From: Hyalangium versicolor
Lineage (GTDB): Bacteria > Myxococcota > Myxococcia > Myxococcales > Myxococcaceae
Assembly (NCBI RefSeq): GCF_020103695.1
Contig: NZ_JAHXBF010000025.1
Location: 62,001 to 126,000, forward strand
DNA: 64,000 nucleotides
Direction of reading: 5' to 3'
A program made the translations under genes and the position numbers. Under the pieces are notes generated by a model. That model made no database searches. It worked only from the letters and a program-made list of their open reading frames with translations, and was not told the DNA's origin. The stretch's first letter is position 1. The number at the start of each line of letters is the position of its first letter. Shown in pieces: positions 27,262 through 35,655 of the stretch.

Positions 27262-28046
27262 GCCTTGGCCCGCTGGGTTTCCTCACGCTGGATCTGCGCC
27301 GACGTCAGCCCGAAACGCCGCTCCCGCTGCTGGTAGTGCGCCAGGCACCGCAGGAAGGCCTCGGCCCGAAAGTCCGGCCACTGCACGTCCGCGAAGTACA
27401 GCTCCGCGTACGCCATCTGCCACAGCAGGAAGTTGGACACTCGGAACTCGCCGCTGGTGCGCACCACCAGATCCAACTGCGGCAGCCCGTGCGTCCACAA
27501 GCGAGACTCCATCTCCTTCTCGCCGATCTGCTCCGGATCCAGTTCGCCCCGCGCCACCGCCTGCGCCATCTCGCGCGTGGCGTGGAGGATCTCCTCCCGC
27601 CCGCCGTACGAGAGCGCCAGCGTCAACACCATGCCCTGGTTGTGCGCCGAGTCCGTGCGCAGCCGCTCGAGCGGCTCCCTCACGTAGCGCGGAAGCTTGT
27701 CCACCTCGCCAATGGCATTCAGGCGGATGCCGTTGTCGAGGATCTCCGAGTACTCGCTCTCGAGGAAGTCGCGCAGCAGCTCCATCAACCCGGCGACTTC
27801 ATCCGCGGGGCGCGCCCAGTTCTGAGAGGAGAAGGCATACAGCGTGAGCGCCGACAGCCCTACCCGGCGGGCCGTGCGAGCCACCTCCCGCACACTGGTC
27901 GAACCCTCTCGGTGACCCTCCAACCGAGGCAGCCCGCGAATCTCCGCCCACCGGCCATTTCCATCCATGATGATGCCCACGTGGCGGGGCAAGGGCCGAG
28001 CCTTGACCTGTTGTTCTAGCGCGCTGACGGCTGAGGGGCGTTCCAT
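27258..28046 (-). CDS. uppS: Isoprenyl transferase (undecaprenyl diphosphate synthase)
   Basis: A 262-residue cis-prenyltransferase from the ATG at 28046. The substrate loop HVGIIMDGNGRWA with the catalytic aspartate lies near residue 28, and RTSGEFRVSNFLLWQ near residue 205. It makes the C55 lipid carrier for peptidoglycan. The family usually has RTSGE.R(L/I)SNF; valine replaces that position here. The open frame runs upstream to 28607, but this part is antisense to the kinase gene and is rejected. It is the first gene of the envelope run. Confidence 0.95.
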   Translation of the reverse strand: MERPSAVSALEQQVKARPLPRHVGIIMDGNGRWAEIRGLPRLEGHREGSTSVREVARTARRVGLSALTLYAFSSQNWARPADEVAGLMELLRDFLESEYSEILDNGIRLNAIGEVDKLPRYVREPLERLRTDSAHNQGMVLTLALSYGGREEILHATREMAQAVARGELDPEQIGEKEMESRLWTHGLPQLDLVVRTSGEFRVSNFLLWQMAYAELYFADVQWPDFRAEAFLRCLAHYQQRERRFGLTSAQIQREETQRAKA

Positions 28047-28210
28047 GGAGCGGTGCACCTTAGAGGCACGGCCCGGCGTCGTCCACGAGAGTGTGTGCGG
28101 ACGGTCGCTGGGTGACGCTGACCGGTCGCTCGGTGGGGGTGGGCGGCGTACATGCGAAGTGGCCATTGGGACAGGTTGTCCACCCCGCATGGAATCGCCC
28201 CCGAGCTTGT

Positions 28211-28240
28211 TTGACCCTGGAGCGACCTGCTCCGTAGGAT
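28211..28240 (+). promoter_or_regulatory. Candidate promoter for the Ser/Thr kinase gene
   Basis: TTGACC at 28211-28216 and TAGGAT at 28235-28240 are spaced by 18 bases, a plausible vegetative promoter. A 5-base inverted repeat (GGAGC and GCTCC) lies between them at 28219-28233. Confidence 0.4.
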
Positions 28241-28250
28241 CGGAAGACTC

Positions 28251-29441
28251 ATGCCCCCCAAGTTGATTGGCCCCTATCGCGTCATGGAGACGCTCGGTAG
28301 TGGAGGTGTGGGGACCGTGTATCGGGCCCTGGACCGCCGTACCAACGATCCCGTGGCGCTCAAGCTCCTGTCCGCGGGACCTGCTCTGGATACCCGAGCG
28401 GCGCGGCGGCTTGCTCGGGAGTACGAGACGCTCGCGGACCTGTCTCACCCCAATGTCGTTCGCGTGTTCGACGTGGGCGTCTTCCAGGGCTACCCCTACC
28501 TCGTCATGGAGCTCATCGAAGGGCTCACGCTGCGCAACTACCTGAATCTCCGAGGCGCCGATCTGCTCTCGCCCTCGGGCTCCATGTCCATGCCCCGGCC
28601 GCGCCAACTGCCGGATGACTCGGATTCCTGGGGAGACGAAGACGCGGACGACGCGGACTCAGAGGACGGCTTCAAGGCGGACTCAGAGGAGAATTCGGAG
28701 GAGGACTCGGAGGACGATGGCAACCTGCCCTTCAACCTGTCTGCCTTCAACGAGGAGGCGCCGAGCGAGGACGCGGGCTTTCGGGCCGGCCCCGAGTCGG
28801 TCCGTGCGCTGGCGGACGCGGCGGATGAGCCGGACACAGGTGACCCAGAAGACTTCGATGTGCCCTACGAGACCCCGGATCCGAAGGTCCAGCTGGTCGA
28901 GCGCCGCATCGCGGAGGCTCGCACGGAGGACCTCAATCGCCCCGAGCGCATGGGCCGCTTGAAGGACGCGATGCTCCAGGTCTGTGAGGCGTTGGCCTAC
29001 ATCCATGGCCACGGGTTGGTGCACCGGGATCTCAAGCCCTCGAACATCATGGTGGATGAGGACCGGCAGGTGCGGTTGATGGACTTCGGGCTGGCGAAGT
29101 TCCTGGCGGATGATGCGGGGCTGACGGCGGACGGGCGCATGGTGGGGACGTTCCGATACATGTCTCCGGAGCAGATCCTGGGTGAGCCGCTGGATGCGCG
29201 CGCGGACCTCTACAGCCTGGGAGTCATCCTGTACGAGCTGATGACGGGCCGGCCGCCCTTCGATGCGAAGACGCCGAGCGCGCTGTGGCAGCAGGTGCTG
29301 GAGGTGGAGCCTGCTCCGATCCTGGGTATCAACCTGAAAGGAGATCCCCAGTTGGCGCGAGTGGCTCATAAGCTGCTGCGCAAGGAGCCGGATGACCGGT
29401 TCCAGACGGCCGAAGAAGTGTACGAGGCCCTGGCCGAGTGA
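28251..29441 (+). CDS. Serine/threonine protein kinase with a long acidic insert
   Basis: A 396-residue soluble Hanks-type kinase with all key residues: glycine loop GSGGVG (16-21), Lys38, Glu57 in helix C, HRDLKPSN (258-265) and DFG (278-280), then SPEQ. Between the hinge (LVMELIEG, 84-91) and helix E (about 238) lies an insert of roughly 125 residues. Its first part (121-156) is a run dominated by Asp, Glu and Ser. Kinases normally have about 25 residues there. No membrane segment or sensor domain follows the kinase domain. The stop overlaps the pseudouridine synthase start by 4 bases, so the two are coupled. Confidence 0.93.
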   Translation: MPPKLIGPYRVMETLGSGGVGTVYRALDRRTNDPVALKLLSAGPALDTRAARRLAREYETLADLSHPNVVRVFDVGVFQGYPYLVMELIEGLTLRNYLNLRGADLLSPSGSMSMPRPRQLPDDSDSWGDEDADDADSEDGFKADSEENSEEDSEDDGNLPFNLSAFNEEAPSEDAGFRAGPESVRALADAADEPDTGDPEDFDVPYETPDPKVQLVERRIAEARTEDLNRPERMGRLKDAMLQVCEALAYIHGHGLVHRDLKPSNIMVDEDRQVRLMDFGLAKFLADDAGLTADGRMVGTFRYMSPEQILGEPLDARADLYSLGVILYELMTGRPPFDAKTPSALWQQVLEVEPAPILGINLKGDPQLARVAHKLLRKEPDDRFQTAEEVYEALAE

Positions 29442-30388
29442 ACGGAGACACAGTGCACACGCTGACGGTGGACGCCGCGAAGGCGGGCCAGCGAGTGGAT
29501 TTGTTCGTGGGAGAGGCGCTGAGCCTGTCGCGGGCGAAGCTGAAGCGGCTCTTCGAGGAGGGCGCCGTCAAGGTGAACGGGCGCGCCGCGAAGAAGGGCC
29601 TGCTGGTGGCGGCGGGGCAGCGCATCACGGTGGAGTACGAGGAGGAGACGCGCGAGGCGGTACCGGACGCGGGCTTCCCGCTGGTGGTGCTGTACGAGGA
29701 CGCAGCGGTGGTGGCGGTGGACAAGCCGGCGGGACGGCCCTCGCATCCGCTGCGGCCAGGAGAGACGGGGACGGTGGCCAACGCGCTCGTGGCCCGCTAT
29801 CCCGAGTGCGCCACGGCCTCCGAGGATTCGCGGGAGGGCGGGCTGTGCCACCGGTTGGATATCGAGACCTCGGGGGTGCTGCTCGCGGCTCGCACGCGGG
29901 AGGCGTGGCACACGCTGCGCGCGGCCTTCGGAGGCCGGGGCGTGGACAAGCGCTACCTGGCGTTGGTGACGGGGCCGCTGGCGGAGGAGGGAGAGATTGA
30001 TCTGCCCCTGCGCCACCACCCGCGCCACCCGGATCGCGTGGAGCCAGCGGTGGATGGGACAGAGGGGGCTCGCGAGGCACACTCGCTGTTCCGGGTGCTG
30101 GGGCGCTCGGGCGAGTACAGCCTGGTGGAGGTTCGGATCTTCACGGGCGTGCTGCATCAGGTGCGCGCGCACATGGCGGGCGTTGGCGCTCCGCTCGTGG
30201 GTGACACGCTCTACGGCGGGCGAGAAGAACCCGGGCTCTCACGGTTCTTCCTGCACGCGCAATCGCTCGGGTTCACGCACCCGGTGACGGGCAAGGCCGT
30301 GCACGTGGAGAGCCCGGTGCCCCCGGAGCTCACCACGGTGCTGCAGAAGCACGGCCTCTCGATGCCCGCTACTCGCCCATCACCTTGA
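29438..30388 (+). CDS. RluA-family RNA pseudouridine synthase
   Basis: A 316-residue enzyme with an N-terminal S4 RNA-binding domain (about 18-75) and a catalytic domain with the RluA motif HRLDIETSG containing the catalytic aspartate (near residue 140). It changes uridine to pseudouridine in rRNA or tRNA; the target site is unknown. The GTG at 29438 overlaps the kinase TGA (GTGA), and another GTG at 29453 could also serve. It ends 20 bases inside the convergent YjbQ gene. Confidence 0.92.
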   Translation: MNGDTVHTLTVDAAKAGQRVDLFVGEALSLSRAKLKRLFEEGAVKVNGRAAKKGLLVAAGQRITVEYEEETREAVPDAGFPLVVLYEDAAVVAVDKPAGRPSHPLRPGETGTVANALVARYPECATASEDSREGGLCHRLDIETSGVLLAARTREAWHTLRAAFGGRGVDKRYLALVTGPLAEEGEIDLPLRHHPRHPDRVEPAVDGTEGAREAHSLFRVLGRSGEYSLVEVRIFTGVLHQVRAHMAGVGAPLVGDTLYGGREEPGLSRFFLHAQSLGFTHPVTGKAVHVESPVPPELTTVLQKHGLSMPATRPSP

Positions 30389-30782
30389 TGATGACGCGCT
30401 TGCGGCGCTGGCCATCGAACTCGGCGTAGAACACCTGCTGCCAGGGGCCGAGATCCAACTTCCCCGCCGTCACGGGGATGATGACCTGGTGATGGATGAG
30501 CAGGGACTTGAGGTGGGCGTCCCCGTTATCCTCGCCGGTGCGGTGGTGGCGGTAGTCCGGGCCCTGGGGCGCCAGTTCCTGGAGCCACTCCCAGATGTCT
30601 TCGTGGAGCCCGGACTCGTCGTCGTTGACGAAGACGCCCGCGGTGATGTGCATGGCCGACACGAGCACCATGCCCTCCTGGATGCCACTCTTGCGTACCA
30701 GCCCGGCCACGGTGTCCGTGAGCCGGACGAGCTCGCGCCGCGACTTCGTCTCGTACCAGAGGTATTCGGTGAGGGTCTTCAT
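30369..30782 (-). CDS. YjbQ-family protein (secondary thiamine-phosphate synthase enzyme)
   Basis: A 137-residue single-domain protein of the UPF0047/YjbQ family. It has SAMHITAGVFVNDDE, YRHHRTGEDNGDAHLKS (split in the middle by family-conserved HH...H residues) and the C-terminal GPWQQVFYAEFDG. Members can show weak thiamine-phosphate synthase activity; their main role is not known. The gene overlaps the end of the pseudouridine synthase gene by 20 bases and is divergent from dinB, with 42 bases between. Confidence 0.93.
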   Translation of the reverse strand: MKTLTEYLWYETKSRRELVRLTDTVAGLVRKSGIQEGMVLVSAMHITAGVFVNDDESGLHEDIWEWLQELAPQGPDYRHHRTGEDNGDAHLKSLLIHHQVIIPVTAGKLDLGPWQQVFYAEFDGQRRKRVIIKVMGE

Positions 30783-30824
30783 GCGAGTGCCTCGTCAGCA
30801 AGGTCCGCTACAGTGACGGACGTC

Positions 30825-32027
30825 ATGCGCGCCATCATCCACGTCGACATGGACGCCTTCTACGCGTCCGTGGAGCAGCGGGACAACCCGGACCTGCGAG
30901 GCAAGCCGGTGATCGTCGGCGGCCATGCACAGCGCGGGGTGGTGGTGGCCGCCTCCTACGAGGTGCGCCCCTTCGGAGTGCGCAGCGCCATGCCCATGGC
31001 CCGCGCGGTGAAGATGGCGCCCCAGGCCATCGTCGTCACGCCCCGCTTCTCCGCCTACGCCGAGGCCAGCGAGCATGTATTCGCCATCTTCGAGCGATAC
31101 ACGCCCTTGATCGAGCCGCTTTCGCTGGATGAAGCCTTCCTGGATGTCACGGCCTCGGTGGGCCTGTTCGGCCCACCCGCGGAGATCGCCCGCCGCATCC
31201 GCAAGGAGATCGCTGTTGAGGTGAAGCTGCCCGCGTCCGCGGGGATCGCCCCGGTGAAGTTCGTGGCGAAGATCGCTTCGGACCTGGCCAAGCCCAACGG
31301 CCAGCGGGAAGTCCGCGCCGAAGAAGTCGTGCCCACGTTGGCGAAGCTGCCCGTGTCTCGCCTGTGGGGCGTGGGCCCGAAGACCGAGGAGGAACTCACG
31401 CGCGGCGGGCTGAAGACCATCGGCGACGTGGCGGCGCGAGGCGTGGAGTGGCTGGAGCAGCGCTTCGGGCCTCAGGGGCGGCACCTGTGGGAGCTGTCGC
31501 AGGGCATCGATCCTCGCGAGGTGGTACCGGACCGAGCCGCCAAGAGCGTGGGGGCGGAGGACACCTTCGAAGAGGACCTGCGAGGCGTGGATCTGTTGCG
31601 GCCCCACGTGCACGCCCAGGCGCTGCGGGTGGGCAGGCGCCTGCGCAAGGCCGAGGTGAAAGGGCGCGTGGTGCAGCTCAAGGTGAAGTTCTCGGACTTC
31701 ACCACCATCACCCGGCGCACCACCCTCTCCTCACCAACGGACGATGGGCAGACGATCTACCGCGCGGCGCTCGAGCTGCTGGAGCGCGCGCACGAGGGCA
31801 AGCCCATCCGCCTCACGGGCGTGTCCGTGCAGTCCCTCGGCGAGCCAGAGCAGCCCCAGCAGCTCGGACTCTTCTCCGCACCTCCGAAGCCCGCGCCACG
31901 CAGCGAGAAGCTCAACGCGGCGCTGGACCGCATCGCCGAGCGTTTCGGCACCAAGGCCATCACCACCGCGGACATCGCGGAAACCGGTGGCACCGCGGAC
32001 GACGAGGACCCCTGGGGACGGCACTGA
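30825..32027 (+). CDS. dinB: DNA polymerase IV (Y family)
   Basis: A 400-residue translesion polymerase from the ATG at 30825. It starts IIHVDMDAFYASVEQRDNP with the first catalytic aspartates, and has LSLDEAFLDVT with the next catalytic pair. The palm, fingers, thumb (LWGVGPKTEEEL) and little-finger regions are complete. After residue 345 comes QQLGLFSAP, a QLxLF-type beta-clamp binding motif, then a short helical end. The longer open frame from 30489 is antisense to yjbQ and is rejected. No clear LexA site was seen in the 42-base gap. Confidence 0.95.
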   Translation: MRAIIHVDMDAFYASVEQRDNPDLRGKPVIVGGHAQRGVVVAASYEVRPFGVRSAMPMARAVKMAPQAIVVTPRFSAYAEASEHVFAIFERYTPLIEPLSLDEAFLDVTASVGLFGPPAEIARRIRKEIAVEVKLPASAGIAPVKFVAKIASDLAKPNGQREVRAEEVVPTLAKLPVSRLWGVGPKTEEELTRGGLKTIGDVAARGVEWLEQRFGPQGRHLWELSQGIDPREVVPDRAAKSVGAEDTFEEDLRGVDLLRPHVHAQALRVGRRLRKAEVKGRVVQLKVKFSDFTTITRRTTLSSPTDDGQTIYRAALELLERAHEGKPIRLTGVSVQSLGEPEQPQQLGLFSAPPKPAPRSEKLNAALDRIAERFGTKAITTADIAETGGTADDEDPWGRH

Positions 32028-32058
32028 AGCCCAGTTCCCCCCAGGTGCTTGCTGACCG

Positions 32059-32073
32059 CCCTGCGGTGCAGGG
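32059..32073. terminator. Hairpin between dinB and the Ig-like lipoprotein
   Basis: CCCTGC and GCAGGG form a perfect 6-base stem with a GGT loop, in the gap between two convergent genes. No T-run follows on either strand, so it is at best a weak bidirectional terminator. Confidence 0.35.
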
Positions 32074-32150
32074 AAACGGGATGATGAAGAGCCTGGAAAC
32101 GAGGAGAGAGGCGGAGACTTCGTGGCTGGCGGCGGCACGCAGCGCAGGGT

Positions 32151-33569
32151 TCACGGAGTGACCGTGATTGTCTTCGAGCCTACGAGCTGACCGCGGTAGT
32201 AGGCCTGAATGGTGGCTGTGCCCGCACTCAAGCCAGTCACCGTCCCCGAAGTCTGCTCCGCGTTGTCCACGACGGCCACCGCGGGAGCATCCGAGAGCCA
32301 GAGCACCTGACGCGTCACCGTCTGGACGAGATCCGGCTCGAAGGTCGCCACGCCCATGAGCGGCAGGGACTGGCCTGCGGCGAGGGTCTCGCTGCGATTC
32401 TCGGCCACGGCGATGGCAAAGCTGGCGACGGGAGCATCCACGACGGTGAACGCCAGCACACTCTCCTCCGCCCCCACCTTGGCGGTGAGCTTCACCTCGC
32501 CCGCCTTGATGGGGATGATCGTCGTACCCGAGACCCCCACGATGCCGGTGGGGTCAACACGGACAACGGCCAGACTGGACACGTCCCGCTCCACCGTCCC
32601 GATGAGCCCATTCACGGCCAAGGGGACGGGCGCGCCCTTCAGCGAGGCCTTGACGGGTCCCACCCACTTGATGCTCGAGGGCACATCCAAGACATCCACG
32701 GCGAGTTGCGCCCGCGCACCCTGGGCGACAGTCCCTTCTGCCCCCGTAACGTCGATGAGCGCCCGCCCTGGCTTCACGGCCGTCACGACCCTGCCGGCAA
32801 GCGTAACGATCCGCCCACTCTCCTCGTTCGCGAGAGCGAACTTGAGGAAGGCGGTGACATCTTGCCTGTGTCCCTGAGTGAAGACGCCCTCCGCGGAGAT
32901 GGACGTAAGCTGTCCCACCACGATGGGAGACTCCAGTGAGGTGCCGGGCACAATGGACGTGAGTGTCACATTCAGCACCTGGACTTGTCTGGAGAAGCTC
33001 TGTCCCCTCCTGGCGAGGGTAATGGTGGTGGCGCCCGGTGCTACGCCGCTCACCGTGCCTTCCGAAACCCCGGCGATGTTCGGATCGCTGCTCGCCCAGG
33101 TCACCGCCCCGGACACGGCGCGCTTGGTGTTGTCCTCGGAGATGACGGTGGTGACCACGTGGGTGGTGGTGCCCTTGGCGAGTTGCATCACCGTGGGAGA
33201 AAGCTGAATACCGACAGGCTGCCCGAGGACATACACGGAGGTCGTCACCGAGAGGCCGTCCACCTGGGCGGTGATGTCCGAAGTCCCGCTCTTCTTGGGG
33301 ATCAATAACCCTTGGGGGCTTACCTCTGCAACGGCCGGATCCGACAATGTCCATACCGTGTCCGGTGTCAGGTTCTCGGTGTGGCCGTCCTGGATCCGCT
33401 CGACAAGGAGCTGAAAGGCTTCGCCGCGCTCGACGGTGCGATTGACTGGAGCCAGAGACAGGACCTGGGGTGCCCCTGTCCCTGGCGAGGTTGAGGCGTT
33501 GCACCCCGCACCTACGAGCGCCGACATCGATAGAATCAGGCCAAGACCCCACCGCTCAAAGTCACTCAT
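32151..33569 (-). CDS. Bacterial Ig-like (BIG2-type) lipoprotein
   Basis: A 472-residue predicted lipoprotein with its lipobox at about residues 20-23 (VGAGC). Four or five Ig-like repeats of 80-95 residues follow, with recurring signatures such as WTLSDPAVAEVS, WASSDPNIAGVSEGTVSG and GTVTGLSAGTATIQAYY, typical of BIG2 domains. Surface exposure is likely. A strong ribosome site (AAGGGGAAG) precedes the ATG. No enzymatic motif was seen, so adhesion or a structural role is possible. The gene stands alone. Confidence 0.88.
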   Translation of the reverse strand: MSDFERWGLGLILSMSALVGAGCNASTSPGTGAPQVLSLAPVNRTVERGEAFQLLVERIQDGHTENLTPDTVWTLSDPAVAEVSPQGLLIPKKSGTSDITAQVDGLSVTTSVYVLGQPVGIQLSPTVMQLAKGTTTHVVTTVISEDNTKRAVSGAVTWASSDPNIAGVSEGTVSGVAPGATTITLARRGQSFSRQVQVLNVTLTSIVPGTSLESPIVVGQLTSISAEGVFTQGHRQDVTAFLKFALANEESGRIVTLAGRVVTAVKPGRALIDVTGAEGTVAQGARAQLAVDVLDVPSSIKWVGPVKASLKGAPVPLAVNGLIGTVERDVSSLAVVRVDPTGIVGVSGTTIIPIKAGEVKLTAKVGAEESVLAFTVVDAPVASFAIAVAENRSETLAAGQSLPLMGVATFEPDLVQTVTRQVLWLSDAPAVAVVDNAEQTSGTVTGLSAGTATIQAYYRGQLVGSKTITVTP

Positions 33570-33897
33570 TTCTTCCCCTTTGATTTGGTCCGGCAGACGC
33601 CATCAGCGCGCCAGGAAGCTGCTGTCTCAAATGGGCTTATGTGAGCCGGGCGTGGAGAGCTGTACCACTCGAGGAGACTTGGAACGCTCCGCGTGGTTTC
33701 AGGAGGCATGGGTCGCGCCCAGTTCGAGCGAAAGCTGGCGGCGCGGCCGCGCCAGCACAGAGGCAACGCCTCGTGGATCTCCTATTGAAGAGATCCCTCT
33801 CAACCCCGCAGGAGCCCACCCGTGAAGAGGCAGCTAACCCCTCGTCTGTGCTTCGTCGATGGACACTCCGTCTGGGCGTGCTCCCCGCCAGCCCTGT
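33570..33897. other. Non-coding gap with two hairpins
   Basis: This 328-base gap lies between the Ig-like lipoprotein start and the LysR gene end. It holds a G+C-rich near-palindrome at 33734-33756 and an inverted repeat GGATCTC/GAGATCC with an 8-base loop at 33775-33796. Short open frames here have no ribosome sites and no recognisable product. I see no RNA gene in it. The hairpins may end LysR transcription. Confidence 0.5.
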
Positions 33898-34785
33898 CTA
33901 TGCCATCGCCGCGCGCATCGCCTTTTCCAGCGCATCGACCACGAGCCGGACGCGTTTCACGGAGCGCAGTTCCTGATGATAGGCGAGGAACAACGGCACG
34001 GTCGGGAGCCGAGCCTCCGTCTCGAGTTGCATGAGCTCCGAGCCCGGCATCACCAGCCCCGCAGCCATCACGATGATTCCCTGCCCCTGTTCGGCCGCCT
34101 CCCGGAGCGCAAAGTAGGAATTGCTCCGGAACACGAAGCGCTTCGCGCCCTGTTCGACCAGCCACTGGACCTGCGGCATCTTGTTCATGTGGGTCTCGAA
34201 GCCGATGAAGTCATGCCGGACCATGTCGTCCCGCTTGATCCGGCCATCCCGGACGCGGCGCTCCACATACGAGCGCGCGGCATAGAGCGCGAGCTGGATC
34301 CGGCCGATCTCGCGCTCGATGAGCACTGGCGATGTCGATCGAGCGATGCGAATGCCGATGTCCGCCTCGCGCTTCGAGAGGTCGGCCATGCGCGTCTCGG
34401 AGACGAGCTCGAAAAGCAAGGCGGGGTGTGTCCGTCTCAAGTCCGAGAGCACCCGGGTGGCGAGCGAGATGAACCCCTCGGACAGGGACAGCCGCACGGA
34501 GCCACTCAGTGAGGAGTCGCCTTCATCGCGCCTCACGGCCTGCAATCCGAACTCGAACTGCTCCGCGAGGTTGATCAGCTCCAGCGCATCCGGTTCCACG
34601 GAGGTGCCCGCGCTCGATCGGTGCACCAACGGCCGGCCCAAGGCCTTTTCGAGCGCCTCGATCCGCCGAGACGTACTCGAAGTCGACATGCCGAGCACCC
34701 GGCCCGCAGCAAGAAAGCTCCCGTGGCGGTGCAGTGCGAGCAGTACCCGCAGATCGTCCCATGACGGCTCGTAAGAGGTTTCCAT
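33898..34785 (-). CDS. LysR-family transcriptional regulator
   Basis: A 295-residue regulator from the ATG at 34785 (an upstream ATG at 34806 would add 7 residues). The winged-helix domain is at the start (WDDLRVLLALHRHGSFLAAG, then the recognition helix STSSTSRRIEALEKALG). The effector-binding domain has the usual SGSVRLSLSEGF beginning. It is transcribed divergently from an SDR gene with about 66 bases between, the classic arrangement for a LysR regulator and its target. A short partial palindrome ATTCTCAGAAAT lies in that gap. The inducer is unknown. Confidence 0.93.
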   Translation of the reverse strand: METSYEPSWDDLRVLLALHRHGSFLAAGRVLGMSTSSTSRRIEALEKALGRPLVHRSSAGTSVEPDALELINLAEQFEFGLQAVRRDEGDSSLSGSVRLSLSEGFISLATRVLSDLRRTHPALLFELVSETRMADLSKREADIGIRIARSTSPVLIEREIGRIQLALYAARSYVERRVRDGRIKRDDMVRHDFIGFETHMNKMPQVQWLVEQGAKRFVFRSNSYFALREAAEQGQGIIVMAAGLVMPGSELMQLETEARLPTVPLFLAYHQELRSVKRVRLVVDALEKAMRAAMA

Positions 34786-34814
34786 GGATGGAAACGAGAT
34801 TACCACCCATGCCC

Positions 34815-34826
34815 ATTCTCAGAAAT
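34815..34826. promoter_or_regulatory. Possible LysR binding half-site pair
   Basis: ATTCTCAGAAAT is a partial palindrome in the divergent LysR/SDR gap, with the T and A ends expected for a LysR box. It is short and could be chance. Confidence 0.3.
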
Positions 34827-34851
34827 CCACTCGGCTGTTTATGAAGTGCCC

Positions 34852-35649
34852 ATGAACGACTTCGACTTCGCGGGCAAGACCGTCGTGATCACCGGCAGTT
34901 CCATGGGCATCGGAGAAGTCTTCGCACGGGAGCTCGATGCACACGGCGCGAAGCTCGTGCTCGTCGCGCGCAGCAAGGACAAGCTCCAGGCGCTCGCCTC
35001 ACAGCTCAAGAGCGCTCAGGTCATCGCGGAGGATCTCGCCACGCCGGGCGCGGCCCAGCGCGTGTTCGATGAAGTGAATCGGCGAGGATTCGAGGTCGAC
35101 GTGCTGATCAACAACGCGGGCTTCGGGATACACGGCCCGTTCATGGAGGTCCCCCTCGAATCTCAGCGGGGGCAGATCGAGCTCAACATCGGAGCCCTCG
35201 TCGAGCTCACGCACGCGTTCCTCCCCATGCTCGAGCGGCGGCAGGGTGGCATCATCCAGGTGGCCTCGGTCGCCGCGTACCAGCCGACGCCGTACTTCGC
35301 CGTCTACGGAGCGACCAAGGCCTTCGTGCTCTCGTTCAGTGAGGCGCTGTGGGCCGAATACAGGGACCGTGGCGTACGCGTGGTGTGCCTGTCTCCAGGC
35401 GCCACGGACACACAGTTCTTCGCCCGAGCGGGGGAAGCTGCGAGCGGAGGCATGAAGCGAGCATCCCCGGAAGGCGTCGTGCGGATCGGACTCGAAGCCT
35501 TCCAGAAGAACCGGCCGTCGGCCGTCCATGGCCTCTTGAACAGGGTGAGCACGTCCCTGGTCCCGCTCTTCCCGCGGGCCTTCGTCGCGAAGCTGTTCGG
35601 GCGCATCGCGGCGCCCAAACAGCCCACGCTGCCTGCTCCCGCGCGCTGA
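34852..35649 (+). CDS. SDR-family NAD(P)-dependent oxidoreductase
   Basis: A 265-residue classical short-chain dehydrogenase from the ATG at 34852; a GTG two codons upstream is also possible. The cofactor motif TGSSMGIGE is at about residues 16-24, NNAG near 89, and the catalytic Ser with YGATK near 155-160. No Asp lies at the end of the second strand, where VLVARSKDK suggests NADP preference. The substrate is unknown. It is probably controlled by the divergent LysR gene. It ends 6 bases from the convergent protease gene. Confidence 0.93.
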   Translation: MNDFDFAGKTVVITGSSMGIGEVFARELDAHGAKLVLVARSKDKLQALASQLKSAQVIAEDLATPGAAQRVFDEVNRRGFEVDVLINNAGFGIHGPFMEVPLESQRGQIELNIGALVELTHAFLPMLERRQGGIIQVASVAAYQPTPYFAVYGATKAFVLSFSEALWAEYRDRGVRVVCLSPGATDTQFFARAGEAASGGMKRASPEGVVRIGLEAFQKNRPSAVHGLLNRVSTSLVPLFPRAFVAKLFGRIAAPKQPTLPAPAR

Positions 35650-35655
35650 ACCCGG

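Noticed and set aside
27258..28607. Longer upstream start for uppS
   Set aside because: The extension is antisense to the kinase gene and lacks prenyltransferase character.
33822..34034. Short plus-strand frames in the gap before LysR
   Set aside because: They have no ribosome site or family, and overlap the LysR end.
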